DNA from: Streptosporangium carneum
GTDB lineage: Bacteria; Actinomycetota; Actinomycetes; Streptosporangiales; Streptosporangiaceae
Direction of reading: 5' to 3'
Assembly (NCBI RefSeq): GCF_027922005.1
Contig: NZ_BSEV01000004.1
Coordinates: 186,001-250,000 of the forward strand
Length of the DNA: 64,000 bases
Under the pieces are notes generated by a model that was not told where the DNA came from, did no database searches, and saw only the letters and a list, made by a program, of their open reading frames with translations. Below are positions 33,572-43,255 of the stretch, piece after piece. The first letter of the stretch is position 1. Each line of letters starts with the position of its first letter. The position numbers were made by a program, and so were the translations under genes.

Positions 33572-34393
33572 ATGCGGTTGCTGAAACAGTTCGTGCCGGT
33601 CGCGGTGGTCGCCTTCGGCGGTAATGCGATCATGGGCGTGGTGCAGGGCAGTCCACTTCTCACCCTGCTCTTCGGCGTTGCGGTGGCCGTACTCGCCGTG
33701 TTCGTCTACGCGCGGGTGATGCGGTGGTCCGAGCGCCGCGCACCGGTCGAGGTGGCGACGCAGGGAGCCGCCGGCGCCGGCGCGCAGGGGACGCTGATCG
33801 GTGTCGCGCTGTTCGCGGCGGTCATCGTGAGCATCGCTGTCGTGGGTGGCTACCGGATCGGCGGTCTGGGTTCGCCGGCGGCTGCGGTCGGGCTGCTGGG
33901 CGTCATGGCCGTCGCCGCGGTGACCGAGGAGCTGCTGTTTCGCGGCATCCTGTTCAGGATCGTCGAGGAACGCGCCGGTACGTGGCTGGCGCTGGTGCTG
34001 ACCGGCCTGCTGTTCGGCCTGTCGCACCTGTTGAACCCGCATGCCAGCCTGTGGGGTGCGATCGCTATCGCGATCGAGGCGGGCGGCATGCTCGCCGCGG
34101 TCTACGCCGCCACGCGCACTCTGTGGGTGCCGATCGGTGTGCACTTCGGTTGGAACTTCGCGGCGGCCGGCATCTTCGGCACCGAGGTGTCGGGCAACGG
34201 CGTGGCGCAGGGGTTGCTGCGCGGTGTGACGTCGGGCCCCGCTGTGCTGACGGGTGGTGAGTTCGGTCCGGAGGCGAGCGTGTTCGCGGTGGTGGCTGGC
34301 CTGCTGCTGACGGTCGTGTTCATGCGGCTGGCCCGTCGGCGCGGAAACGTGGTCCCGTTCCGGCGCGGCGCGGACGCTACGCTCGCACGGTGA
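33572..34393 (+). CDS. CPBP-family intramembrane protease
   Basis: 273 residues, about eight membrane helices. The Abi/CPBP glutamate-type protease motifs are all present: VTEELLFRGILFRIVEE (EExxxR), LLFGLSHLLNPH (FxxxH) and VHFGWNFAA (HxxxN). Such proteases cleave within the membrane and often act in regulation or peptide self-immunity. Its stop overlaps the start of a histidine kinase, so it is part of a three-gene operon with a two-component system. Confidence 0.88.
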   Translation: MRLLKQFVPVAVVAFGGNAIMGVVQGSPLLTLLFGVAVAVLAVFVYARVMRWSERRAPVEVATQGAAGAGAQGTLIGVALFAAVIVSIAVVGGYRIGGLGSPAAAVGLLGVMAVAAVTEELLFRGILFRIVEERAGTWLALVLTGLLFGLSHLLNPHASLWGAIAIAIEAGGMLAAVYAATRTLWVPIGVHFGWNFAAAGIFGTEVSGNGVAQGLLRGVTSGPAVLTGGEFGPEASVFAVVAGLLLTVVFMRLARRRGNVVPFRRGADATLAR

Positions 34394-35544
34394 TCGATCT
34401 GCGGCGGGTCATGGAGCTGTGGCGGCAGTGCGGCGTCGTGATCCGGGATTCGGTGTTCGGGCTGCTGTTCGCCGTCGCATCGCTACTACCAGCCCTGCAC
34501 GGCAAGGGGACGCAGGTCGGTGATCTGCCGATGGGCCCTTTCGACGCACTGGCCTTGGTGGCGGTCGCCCTGCAGTGCCTTGCGCTCGCCGTGCGTCGGC
34601 GGTGGCCGGCGATGTGCCTGGTTCTGGTGTCGCTCGGCTTCGTCCTCGACCAGGTGCGCGCCTACCACGTGTTCGCGAGCAACGCGATGCCCATCGCGCT
34701 CATCAGTGCGGGCGCGCACATGGAGCGGCACCGGCGCGTCACGGTAGTCGTGCTGTCCATGGCGTATGTGGCGCTGGCGCTGGTGCTGGACCGGTTGGGC
34801 GGGACTGAGAGGGTGGAGGGTTATGTGGCGTTCTACCTGGCGCTGGCGCTGGCGTGGGGTACGGGGGCGTGGTTGCGCTCGACTCGCGCGGCCGAGGCCG
34901 AACGCCGTCGCCATGCCGCCGAGGCCACCCGTGCCGCCGAGCGCACGCGGATCGCTCGCGAGCTCCATGACGTGGTGACGCACCATGTGACGGCGATGGT
35001 CGTGCAGGCCGAGGCCGCGCGTTATCTGACCGCGGCTCCCGACCGCCTTGACGCGGCGCTGGGTACCGTCACCGACACCGGTCGGCGGGCTATCTCCGAT
35101 CTGCGCCACATGCTCGACCTGCTCAAGGCCGATCATGACAGTGAGGTCGGGGTGCCTTCCGCGGGTGAGCTGGGCGCGCTCGTGGAGCAGACCCGTCAGG
35201 CCGGGCAGCCGGTGGAGTTCACCGAGGAGGGCAGTGCGGCGGAATCGGCGGGCAGTGCCGAGTTCGTGGCCTATAGGGTCGTGCAGGAGGCCCTGACGAA
35301 CGCGCTCAAATACGCCTACGGCAGCCGTACCGTGGTTGTAGTGCGCTACGGGGAGAAGGAGATCGGCGTGGAGGTGAGCACCGACGGTTCGGGTTCGCGG
35401 GCCGGTTCTCCCGGTGGCAGCGGGCGGGGTCTGGCCGGGCTCCGCGAGCGGGTCAACGCCTTGGGCGGTGAGTTCAGTGCGGGCCGGCGGGCGGGTGGCG
35501 GCTTCGTGGTGCGGGCCCGCATCCCGGCGGGGTGCCCGTCGTGA
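34390..35544 (+). CDS. NarL-class sensor histidine kinase, paralogue
   Basis: 384 residues from GTG 34390 (GTGA overlap with the protease). Membrane helices fill the first 140 residues. RTRIARELHDVVTHHVTAMV is the HisKA_3 box and VVQEALTNALKYAYG plus SGRGLAGLRERVNALGG the ATPase. It is close to the kinase at 27166 along its whole length. The operon adds an intramembrane protease as a possible sensor partner. Confidence 0.9.
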   Translation: MIDLRRVMELWRQCGVVIRDSVFGLLFAVASLLPALHGKGTQVGDLPMGPFDALALVAVALQCLALAVRRRWPAMCLVLVSLGFVLDQVRAYHVFASNAMPIALISAGAHMERHRRVTVVVLSMAYVALALVLDRLGGTERVEGYVAFYLALALAWGTGAWLRSTRAAEAERRRHAAEATRAAERTRIARELHDVVTHHVTAMVVQAEAARYLTAAPDRLDAALGTVTDTGRRAISDLRHMLDLLKADHDSEVGVPSAGELGALVEQTRQAGQPVEFTEEGSAAESAGSAEFVAYRVVQEALTNALKYAYGSRTVVVVRYGEKEIGVEVSTDGSGSRAGSPGGSGRGLAGLRERVNALGGEFSAGRRAGGGFVVRARIPAGCPS

Positions 35545-36200
35545 CGGCGCCGCTTCGGGTGCTGGTCTGCGACGACCAGGCGCTGATCCGCACCGGTTTC
35601 GCGACGATCATCGATGCTCAACCCGACCTTGAGGTGGTGGGCGAGTGCGGCGACGGCCGTACCGGGGTCGATCTGGCCCGGCGGCTGAGTCCGGACATCG
35701 TGGTGATGGACGTGCGGATGCCGGTGCTGGATGGTATCGAGGCGACTCGCAGATTGGCCGGCGCCGGGGTGGCCGATCCCGTCAAGGTGCTCGTGGTGAC
35801 GACGTTCAACCTGGACGAGTACGTCTATGAGGCGTTGCGGGCAGGGGCGAGCGGGTTCCTGCTGAAGGACGCTCCGCCGGCGCAGTTACTGCACGGTATC
35901 CGCACCGTCGCGACGGGTGCGGCTCTGTTGGCGCCGGAGGTGACGCGGCAGCTCGTCGGCAGGTATGCGGCGCGCATCCGTCCCGTCAGAGGCACGGAGA
36001 ACGATGTCCCGTTGACTCCGCGTGAGCTGGAGGTACTGCGTTTGATCGCCGATGGCCTGTCCAACGGTGAGATCGCCGCCGCGCTGGTGATCAGCCAGGA
36101 GACCGTCAAGACGTACGTGTCGCGCATTCTCACCAAACTCGATCTGCGCGATCGCGTGCAGGCGGTGGTCTACGCCTACCGCCGGGGCCTGGTGACCTGA
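35541..36200 (+). CDS. NarL/LuxR-type response regulator, paralogue
   Basis: 219 residues from GTG 35541, overlapping the kinase stop. Receiver: VLVCDDQALIRTG, IVVMDVRMPVLDG, VVTTFNLDEYVYEALRAGAS, FLLKDAP. HTH: LTPRELEVLRLIADGLSNGE and TVKTYVSRILTKLDLRDRVQ. Closely related to the regulator at 28338. An IS30 element starts about 55 bp downstream. Confidence 0.9.
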   Translation: MTAPLRVLVCDDQALIRTGFATIIDAQPDLEVVGECGDGRTGVDLARRLSPDIVVMDVRMPVLDGIEATRRLAGAGVADPVKVLVVTTFNLDEYVYEALRAGASGFLLKDAPPAQLLHGIRTVATGAALLAPEVTRQLVGRYAARIRPVRGTENDVPLTPRELEVLRLIADGLSNGEIAAALVISQETVKTYVSRILTKLDLRDRVQAVVYAYRRGLVT

Positions 36201-36255
36201 GAGGCGCTGCGCGGCCCGGTTCGAGGTGCGTGCACCGGTCGCCGGGCCGCTCTTG

Positions 36256-37450
36256 GATTCAGACGATCAACGCAACGCTGCGAGTGGACGGGTGGATCGT
36301 GGCTCGGGTGGGTCGGCCGGGAATGTCGGACGCGATGAAAGAGGACTTGTGGCGGCGGTGGCGTGCCGGTGACTCCATCAGCGTGATCTCCCGGGCGCTG
36401 GGCAAACCCTCGGGGTCGGTTTTCACGGTGCTGAAGCACCATGGCGGCATCGCGCCGGCCGAGCGGGTGCGCCGGGCCGACCGTTTGAGCGCTGAGGACC
36501 GGAAAGCGATCTCTCGCGGCCTCGAGGCTGGAGCCTCACTACGTTCGATCGCCGTGTCGATCGGCCGGTCGGCATCCACGGTGAGCCGGGAGGCCGCCCG
36601 CAACGGCGGCCGGGTGAAGTACCGTGCGGTCGCCGCCGAGCAACGCGCTCAAGAGCAGGCACGTCGCCCAAAACCGTCCGCCCTGCAGGACAACCCGGTG
36701 CTGCGCCAGCCGGTGATTGAACTGCTCGACAACGAGTGGTCCCCAGAGCAGATCGTGGGACATCTGCGACTGATGCACGCCGGTAACCCGCTCATGCGGA
36801 TCAGCCACGAAAGCATCTACCGCGCGATCTACACGACCCGGTGGAAAGTGATCCCGCGTGAGCTGTGCACCAAGCCGCGCACGCGCCGTCCCATCCGCAA
36901 AAACAAGAAGAACACGGTCAAGGGCCAGTGGCGTTCCCAGATCGCTGGGGCACGGCCGATCGAGGAACGGCCTGACGCAGCCAACGCCCGAATCGAGCTC
37001 GGCCACCTCGAAGGCGATCTCATCGCCGGAGCCAAGAACAGCCAGGTCGCGACGCTGGTCGACCGCAAGTCCCGCTACCTGACCATGGGCGCGCTACCCA
37101 GCCGTCACACCACGACGGTCATCCCCGCCCTGCAGCAGGCGTTCTCACGGCTGAATGCTCGCCTGCTCAGCACTCTGACCTGGGACCGCGGCATGGAGCT
37201 CGCGGGCCACCGGCTGCTGACCGAAGCGACCGGCGTCGACGTCTTCTTCGCAGCACCGCGCAGCCCATGGCAGCGGGGCACGAACGAGAACACGAACAAA
37301 CTGATCCAGCAATACCTACCAAAGGGCACCGATCTGAGCTTGTACAGCCAAGCCGACCTCGACGCCCTGGCTGCCCGACTCAACAACCGCCCCCGCAAGT
37401 GCCTCGGCTACCGAACCCCGGCCCACTGCGTTGCCTTGACTCTTTGAATC
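36256..37450 (+). mobile_element. IS30-family insertion sequence
   Basis: The left end GATTCAGACGATCAACGCAA (from 36256) and the complement of the right end GATTCAAAGAGTCAAGGCAA (to 37450) form imperfect terminal repeats. The single transposase gene fills the space and its stop lies inside the right repeat. A target duplication was not evident. Confidence 0.75.
36299..37447 (+). CDS. IS30-family transposase
   Basis: About 382 residues from GTG 36299 (ATG 36323 is the alternative). N-terminal HTH: WRAGDSISVISRALGKPSGS; second HTH: GASLRSIAVSIGRSASTVSR. The DDE core is complete: GHLEGDLIAGAKNSQVATLV (Asp), LLSTLTWDRGMELAGH (Asp), SPWQRGTNENTNKLIQQYLP (Glu). It looks intact and could be active. 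Confidence 0.9.
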   Translation: MARVGRPGMSDAMKEDLWRRWRAGDSISVISRALGKPSGSVFTVLKHHGGIAPAERVRRADRLSAEDRKAISRGLEAGASLRSIAVSIGRSASTVSREAARNGGRVKYRAVAAEQRAQEQARRPKPSALQDNPVLRQPVIELLDNEWSPEQIVGHLRLMHAGNPLMRISHESIYRAIYTTRWKVIPRELCTKPRTRRPIRKNKKNTVKGQWRSQIAGARPIEERPDAANARIELGHLEGDLIAGAKNSQVATLVDRKSRYLTMGALPSRHTTTVIPALQQAFSRLNARLLSTLTWDRGMELAGHRLLTEATGVDVFFAAPRSPWQRGTNENTNKLIQQYLPKGTDLSLYSQADLDALAARLNNRPRKCLGYRTPAHCVALTL

Positions 37451-37600
37451 TAAAAAGGCCCCCGGAGGCTGCCACGTGACGGATAACGGACATCACGCGG
37501 AGCCGCTCGCCGGGCAGATCGTCCGCGCGGGGGAGCGGGGCGCGACGGGTGCAATCACGACCGTCGAGGCGAGGCGGCACACCGCGGCGGACTACGCGCT

Positions 37601-37630
37601 CAGCGATGCGGGCCCGGGCCCGCATCGCTG
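37601..37630. repeat. Perfect 30-bp palindrome
   Basis: CAGCGATGCGGGCCC and its exact complement GGGCCCGCATCGCTG abut with no spacer. It falls inside the 5' part of the tyrosine recombinase gene, at the place where the reading frame is disturbed, and creates an in-frame TGA at 37629-37631. Confidence 0.85.
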
Positions 37631-37682
37631 ATGGCGTACCCCCAACACCCGGCGCGCGTATGAACGCCAATGGGCCGATTTC

Positions 37683-37728
37683 GGGGCTGAGGAACAGCGG
37701 TACAGCCATTAGCGGTGAGAATGATCTT
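37683..37728 (+). repeat. Left terminal inverted repeat of Tn3 transposon
   Basis: About 46 bp beginning GGGGCTGAGGAACAGC and ending GAGAATGATCTT. It lies 80 bp upstream of tnpA. It differs from the other Tn3-type repeats in the window, so this is a separate subfamily. Confidence 0.9.
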
Positions 37729-37808
37729 GGCGTTTTCGCTGGTCGTGAGCACTACAGTTCGATCACGATGCGGACGAACCAGCCGATCAGGTAGCTATCG
37801 TCCGCTTC

Positions 37809-40800
37809 ATGCCGGTTGAGTTTCTGACGGATGAGCAGGCTGCGGCGTATGGGACGTTCGCCGAGGTGCCGATGCGGTCGGAGCTGGAGCGGTTCTTCTA
37901 TCTGGACGATGTCGACCGGGACTTGATCGCGTTGCGCCGCACGCGCTCGCACCAGCTCGGGTTCGCTCTCCAACTGACGACGGTTCGCTACGTCGGACTG
38001 TTCTTGGAGGATCCGCTGGAGGTGCCGTGGCCGGTGGTGGAGTACCTGGCCGAGCAACTCGACATCGCCGATCCCTCGTGGGTGAAAGCGTATACCCGCC
38101 GCAAGCAGACGGCCTACGAGCATGGGTGGGAGATTCGCGACGCCTACGGCTACAAGGTGTACGAGGATCACGAGATGGGCCGGAAATTCCGGACCTTCCT
38201 CCACGGCCGGGCGTGGATCCACGCCGAGGGACCGGTCGCTCTGTTCGACCACGCGGTGGGCTGGCTGCGCCGGCATCGGGTGCTCTTACCCGGCGTCCAT
38301 CTGCTGGCCCGGCAGGTCTCCGAGGTCCGCAAGGCAGCGGAGAGCCGGCTGCACGCGACGGTCGCCAAGGCCACCCGCCAGGTGGATCCGGCGCTGCCCG
38401 GCCAGCTACTCGCACTGCTGGAGATCCCGGAAGGCAAGCGATGGTCGGATCTGGAGCGGCTGCGGAAACCACCGACTCGCAACTCCGGCAGCAGCCTGGC
38501 CAAGGCGCTGCATCGGGTAGAGGAGATCTCCGCCTTCGACCTGGGACGGCTCAAGCTCGCGCATGTGCCGCCGAACAGACTGTCGGCACTGGCTCGGCAG
38601 GCGATGAACAGCAAGACCTCCAACCTGGGACGGCCCAGCGAGCCCAAGCGCACCGCGCTGGTGTGCACCCTGGTGCGTCACCTGGAAGCGATGGCCATCG
38701 ACGACGCGCTGGATCTGTTCGCGCTGCTGATGTCCACCAAGCTGATCAACCCGGCCCGGCGCGGGACCGACAAGGAGCGCCTGGCCATGCTGCCGAAATT
38801 GGAGAGAGCCTCCCGGATCCTGGCGAGGGCTTCCCGGGTGTTGATCGAGCGGCTGCAGGCGGTAGAGGAGACCCAGACGGACCTGGATGTCGCCGCGTTG
38901 TGGGCGGCGGTGGCGACCGTGGCCTCACGCGCCGAGGTACATCAGGCGCTCGAGCAGGTCGAATCTCTGATCAGCCCAGAAGACGATGGCGGCGACAGTG
39001 CGATGCGACGTGCGCTGACCGACCGCTACAACACGGTCCGACCGTTCCTGACGCTGCTGGGTGAGTCGCCGGCGCTGGGCGCCGCCTCCGGCGGCAAGCG
39101 GGTGCTGGCCGCGGTACGGCGGCTGCCTGCGCTGGCCCGCCGCAAGGTGAAGCAGCGGGCGCTGCTGCCCAAGGAGATTGATGAGAAGCTGGTGCCGCCG
39201 ATGTGGCGGCGCGCCGTGTACGCCAACCCCGGCCTGCTGGCCGGGTCGGTCGATCGCGATGCTTATGTGATGTGCGTGCTGGAGCAGCTCATGCGGGCGC
39301 TGCTGCGGCGTGACATCTTCGCCCCACCCTCGCACCGCTGATCCGATCCTCGCGCCCGGCTGCTGGACGGAGCGCAGTGGCAGGCGGTCCGCGAAGACGT
39401 CCTGGCGGGTCTGGGACTGGAGGTCCCGGTGATCGAGCATCTGGCTGAGCGGGTGCACGTGCTGGATGCCGCCTGGCGGCAGATGGCCGACCGACTAGAG
39501 GAAGCGGGCGAAGAGGCCAAAATCTCCATCGTGGTCCCGGAGAGGGGACGCCCCAAGCTGAACGTGGAGCGGCTCGGCGCGCTGGGCGAAAGCGAGATGC
39601 TGCGCTGGCTACGGGCGACGACCGCCGCGATGCTGCCCCGCATCGAACTGCCGGATCTGCTGTTCGAGGTGCACTCCTGGACCGGATTCCTGGACGCCTT
39701 CGTCCACGCCGCCGATGGCTCCACTCGGATGGAGGATCTGGCTACCTCGCTGGTGGCGTTGCTGACCAGCGAGGCCTGCAACATCGGCCTGTCTCCGGTG
39801 ATCAACTCGAATGTGCGGGCACTGACGCGGGACCGGCTGGCGCATGCGGACCAGTACTACCTGCGCGGTGAGACTCTGGCGGCGGCCAACGCGCTGCTCA
39901 TCCAGGCCCAGAGCGAGGTGCCCATTGTGAACGGCTGGGGCGGCGGGCTGCTCGCCTCGGTCGACGGGCTGCGCTTCGTCGTGCCCAAACGCAGCATCAA
40001 CACCGGGCCGTCGCCGAAGTACTTCCACTTCAAGCGCGGACTCACCTGGCTCAACGCGATCAACGACCAGGTGTCCGGGATCGGGCAGATGGTGGTGCCC
40101 GGCCCCCCGCGCGACAGCCTGTACATTCTCGACACCCTGCTGAACCTGGACGGCGGCATCAAGCCGGAGATGGTCACCACCGACAACGCCTCCTATTCCG
40201 ACATGGTCTTCGGCCTGTTCGACATCCTCGGCTACCGCTTCTCACCTCGCTTCGCCGACCTGGTCGACCAGCGGTTCTGGTACGCCGACCTGCCCGACCA
40301 AGCCCGTGGCAGCTACGGCCCAGTGGACGCGCTAGCTTGCAACAAGATCAACCTTAAGAAGATCATCACTTGGTGGCCGGACATGCTGCGCGTGGCCGGG
40401 TCGCTGATCACCAACCAGGTCCGCGCCTATGACCTGCTGCGCATGTTCGGCCGCGAAGGCCGCCCCACGCCGCTCGGGCAGGCCTTCGAGGAGTACGGCC
40501 GCATCGCCAAGACTCTCCATCTCCTCGCCGTGATCGACCCGGTCGATGACACCTACCGGCGCCGGGTCAACCGGCAGCTCACTATCCAAGAAGCCCGCCA
40601 CACGCTGGCCCGGGAGATCTGCCACGGTCGGCGCGGCCGTATCCACCAGGCGTACCGTGAGGGCCAGGAGGATCAGCTCGGATCCCTCGGCCTGATCCTG
40701 AACGCGATTGTCCTGTGGAACAGCCGCTACCTGGATGCCGCCGTGGAACAGCTGCGTGCCCATCCGCCCAAGGACCGAGAAGTGCTCGACGAGGACGTGG

Positions 40801-40928
40801 CCCGGCTCTCACCCCTCGGCTATAAGCACATCAACACGCTGGGCCGCTACAACTTCATCGCCTCCCAGCCCGGCGAAGGCCTTCGCCCGCTACGCGACCC
40901 CTCCCAGCACGAAGAAGACGAGGGCTGA
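37809..40928 (+). pseudogene. Tn3-family transposase TnpA with in-frame TGA
   Basis: About 1,039 codons, full family length. N-terminal DUF4158: VPMRSELERFFYLDDVDRDL and WEIRDAYGYKVYEDHEM. The C-terminal half has the DDE region: LLASVDGLRFVVP, EMVTTDNASYSDMVFGLFDI, QAYREGQEDQLGSLGLILNA and LWNSRYLDAAVEQL. The only defect seen is TGA at 39339-39341 between FAPPSHR and SDPRARLLDG, where relatives have Trp (TGG). A point mutation is the simplest reading; readthrough would give full-length protein. The C terminus ends EDVARLSPLGYKHINTLGRY. Confidence 0.85.
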
Positions 40929-40989
40929 TTGCAGGCCTTAACCCGCCCATGAGGGGTCGTAAGTAAGAGGCATGCGCCCAGCCGCCAAA

Positions 40990-41110
40990 TTCGTGATCAT
41001 GGCGACCCCGTCCGACCTTGTCCAGGATCGGGATTTCGTTCCAAATCACTCCGACCCCCTCAACCGTGCGGGCAAGATCGATCGTCGAGCGCTCGCCAAG
41101 ATGCTCGATC
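40990..41110 (+). pseudogene. Possible adenylation-domain scrap
   Basis: In frame after tnpA, SDPLNRAGKIDRRALAKML resembles the C-terminal catalytic-lysine motif (NGK(I/V)DRRAL) of AMP-forming ligases and NRPS adenylation domains. Only about 35 codons remain. The match is short, so confidence is low. Confidence 0.25.
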
Positions 41111-41197
41111 CCGCACTCCCCCACCCGGACGCAACACGCAACCCTCACGTTGTGCCATTCACTGGCACGGGAGGGACGGATACGGGAAACTGTCCCA

Positions 41198-41962
41198 ATG
41201 CCTGCTGAGTACACCCAAAGTGACCAGTTCCGTGGTGCCCGCATCCACCTGAGCGACCTCTCCGGCCTCGAGATTCGCGATTGCGACGTCACCGGCCTGA
41301 AGATCGTGGACTCCTATGGGGGCAACGTCTCCCTCGGTGGCGGCTTCGAGCGCGTCGTTGTCAACGACGTCGACGTGACCACCTACGTCGAGGCCGAGCT
41401 CGACCGGCTGCATCCCAACCGGGTGCTGGCCCGTGAGGCCACGTCCGCCGCCGAATACCGGGCCGCTTGGGATGCCATCGAGAAGCAATGGGAGGAGACG
41501 CTCGACCGCGCCAGGAGCCTACCCGAGGCGAAGCTACACGAGCAGGTCGACGGCGAGTGGTCGTTCGTCGAGACGCAGCGGCATCTGCTGATGGCCAGCG
41601 ATGCCTGGATCGGCAACGCCGTGCTCGAGGAGGACGCGCCGTACCACCCGTTGGGCCTTCCTGCCGGCGGGATGCCGGCCGAAGCATCGGCGAAGCTCGG
41701 GCTCACCCTCGATGCCACCCCGACGCTCGACGAGGTACTCGCGCCGCGGCTCGCCCGCATGGCCACGATGCGCCGGGTCGTCGACGAGCTCACCGAGGCC
41801 GAGCTCGATCGGGTATGTGGTCGCAAGCCGGCGGACCCCTACCCGGACCGGGAGTACGTCGTGCGCCGCTGCCTCACGGTGGTGTGCAAGGAAGAGGCCG
41901 AGCATCACCGGTATGCGGTCCGCGACCTCACCGTGCTCGAGGCCGGTGCCCGAACCGAGTGA
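41198..41962 (+). CDS. DinB-like protein with pentapeptide-like N terminus
   Basis: 254 residues from ATG 41198. Residues 1-65 (FRGARIHLSDLSGLEIRDCD, VTGLKIVDSYGG) resemble a short right-handed beta-helix. The rest is a DinB four-helix bundle: EWSFVETQRHLLMASDAWIG and CLTVVCKEEAEHHRYAVRDL keep metal-site histidines. DinB/YfiT proteins include thiol-dependent transferases; the substrate is unknown. It is the best preserved cargo gene of the transposon. Confidence 0.75.
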   Translation: MPAEYTQSDQFRGARIHLSDLSGLEIRDCDVTGLKIVDSYGGNVSLGGGFERVVVNDVDVTTYVEAELDRLHPNRVLAREATSAAEYRAAWDAIEKQWEETLDRARSLPEAKLHEQVDGEWSFVETQRHLLMASDAWIGNAVLEEDAPYHPLGLPAGGMPAEASAKLGLTLDATPTLDEVLAPRLARMATMRRVVDELTEAELDRVCGRKPADPYPDREYVVRRCLTVVCKEEAEHHRYAVRDLTVLEAGARTE

Positions 41963-42002
41963 AGGCGCGTCCCGGCAATGGACGGCGATCTCGCGATCCT
42001 GC

Positions 42003-42267
42003 GCTTGACCAGCCCATCTTGCTGTCGGAGCCCCTCATCGCACCCGCACTGCCCAGCCAGGGCGCGGTGCCGACCGGCGAGGTAGTCACGACCGGCTACG
42101 GAAAGACCAGCAATGCGGGCTTCCCCAACGAACGACGCGCGGTCTTCCTCGATGTCACGCCGCGGTGGACCTGCGAAGGCATCTACCAGTTCGTGAAGGC
42201 GATCACGCCCGGAATGAACTGCACCCTCAAATCCGGCCAGACGGCCGGAGCGTGCGGCACTGGGTGA
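42003..42267 (+). pseudogene. Trypsin-like protease fragment
   Basis: VVTTGYGKTSNAGFPNERRA, ITPGMNCTLKSGQTAGACGT match the stretch that precedes the catalytic serine of S1 proteases (...C.GDSGGP). The frame stops exactly before that GDSGG. The His and Asp parts are also missing. Cargo debris in the transposon. Confidence 0.5.
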
Positions 42268-42396
42268 TGTCGTCATCGGAATCGTCTCCTGAAATATCTC
42301 TGGCCAGTGCGGCAACCCGACCTATCCCACCGTGAATAGGAATGTTTCTCAGCACCGAACCTGGATAAGCGGCAACGTGGGGAGGTAGCCGGCGGT

Positions 42397-42795
42397 TCAT
42401 CCACCTGCCTTCAGCCGGAACGCGAGGCGGCGGGGCGCCTGCACGCGATAGCTGTCCGTCACCAGCTCGGCAACCTCGACCCAGTCCGTCTCGTCGTCCA
42501 GCACCATTCCCACGACATTCACACCCCAGTCGGCCCGGAAGAACGGAGGGCCGGCATGCGCCAGCGCGGCCAACTCCCCGGGCGGCGCCCGGAAGGTCAT
42601 CAGGATGGCCGGATCGTCCATATCGATGTACGCCGACCCCCTCCCGTCGGTGGTGTAGACGTGCAGGAACGTCCGCCGGCGAATTCGCCACCGCAGGCCG
42701 ATCCACGCCGGCTCCTCGTACGCCTCGGGCAGCTCCCCGCAGATCACCCGGAGCCGGCCCACAACGGCGGGTGGAACGTCCGCGATGTCGCTCAT
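42397..42795 (-). CDS. MmcQ/YjbR-family protein
   Basis: 132 residues from ATG 42795 (SD GGAGG). LPEAYEEPAWIGLRWRIRRR and FLHVYTTDG match the MmcQ/YjbR fold (DUF419), and ADWGVNVVGMVLDDETDWVE the second half. These are small, probably nucleic-acid or ligand-binding proteins of unknown role, often carried beside resistance genes. It is oriented against tnpA. Confidence 0.8.
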   Translation of the reverse strand: MSDIADVPPAVVGRLRVICGELPEAYEEPAWIGLRWRIRRRTFLHVYTTDGRGSAYIDMDDPAILMTFRAPPGELAALAHAGPPFFRADWGVNVVGMVLDDETDWVEVAELVTDSYRVQAPRRLAFRLKAGG

Positions 42796-42864
42796 CTGTA
42801 CCTCCCGCGCCCATCCTGCCCGCCGGGTAGGACATCAGCACATCAGAGTCTCCGGGGTTGGCGG

Positions 42865-43041
42865 GGCCGCACCGACGTCATAGGACTATCGGGCCCTGGG
42901 CGCGCGCTTCACGTGGCCGATCTTGACGCCCTGGATGGCACGCCGGTGCTGGACATCAAACCGTACCTCCGCGAGTTCGCGCCGCAGGACGAGGTACGGC
43001 AAGCCCCCTGGGCAACCAACCTGATGCATCAGTACTACTAA
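42865..43041 (+). pseudogene. TrmO-like C-terminal fragment
   Basis: LDALDGTPVLDIKPYLREF, then EVRQAPWATNLMHQYY, is the end of TrmO (YaeB), the methyltransferase that modifies t6A37 in tRNA. The catalytic N-terminal barrel is absent. More cargo debris. Confidence 0.55.
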
Positions 43042-43134
43042 AACTGGATCGCGGGCCCCGGAAGATCTCGTCCCACAGAACCGGTCGGCTGAAGGCTGGG
43101 CCCGCGAGATCACTTCCGGTCGATCCCGGCGGGC

Positions 43135-43246
43135 GTTTCATAGACGAGCACACATGAAACAGTTCTCACCGGAGATCGCGAACAGGGCATTCGCCGTTTC
43201 ATAGGTCGTTTCAAAACTGTAGCCACATGAAACGACCCCATGAAAC
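43135..43246. promoter_or_regulatory. res site of the Tn3 transposon
   Basis: Two 26-bp units run from GTTTCA(T) to ATGAAAC: 43135-43160 and 43208-43233. Two further half-sites, GTTTCAT at 43196-43202 and ATGAAAC at 43240-43246, flank the second unit. It lies directly upstream of the resolvase gene, as res sites do. The first unit is the likely crossover site. Confidence 0.75.
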
Positions 43247-43255
43247 ACTCGCCGG

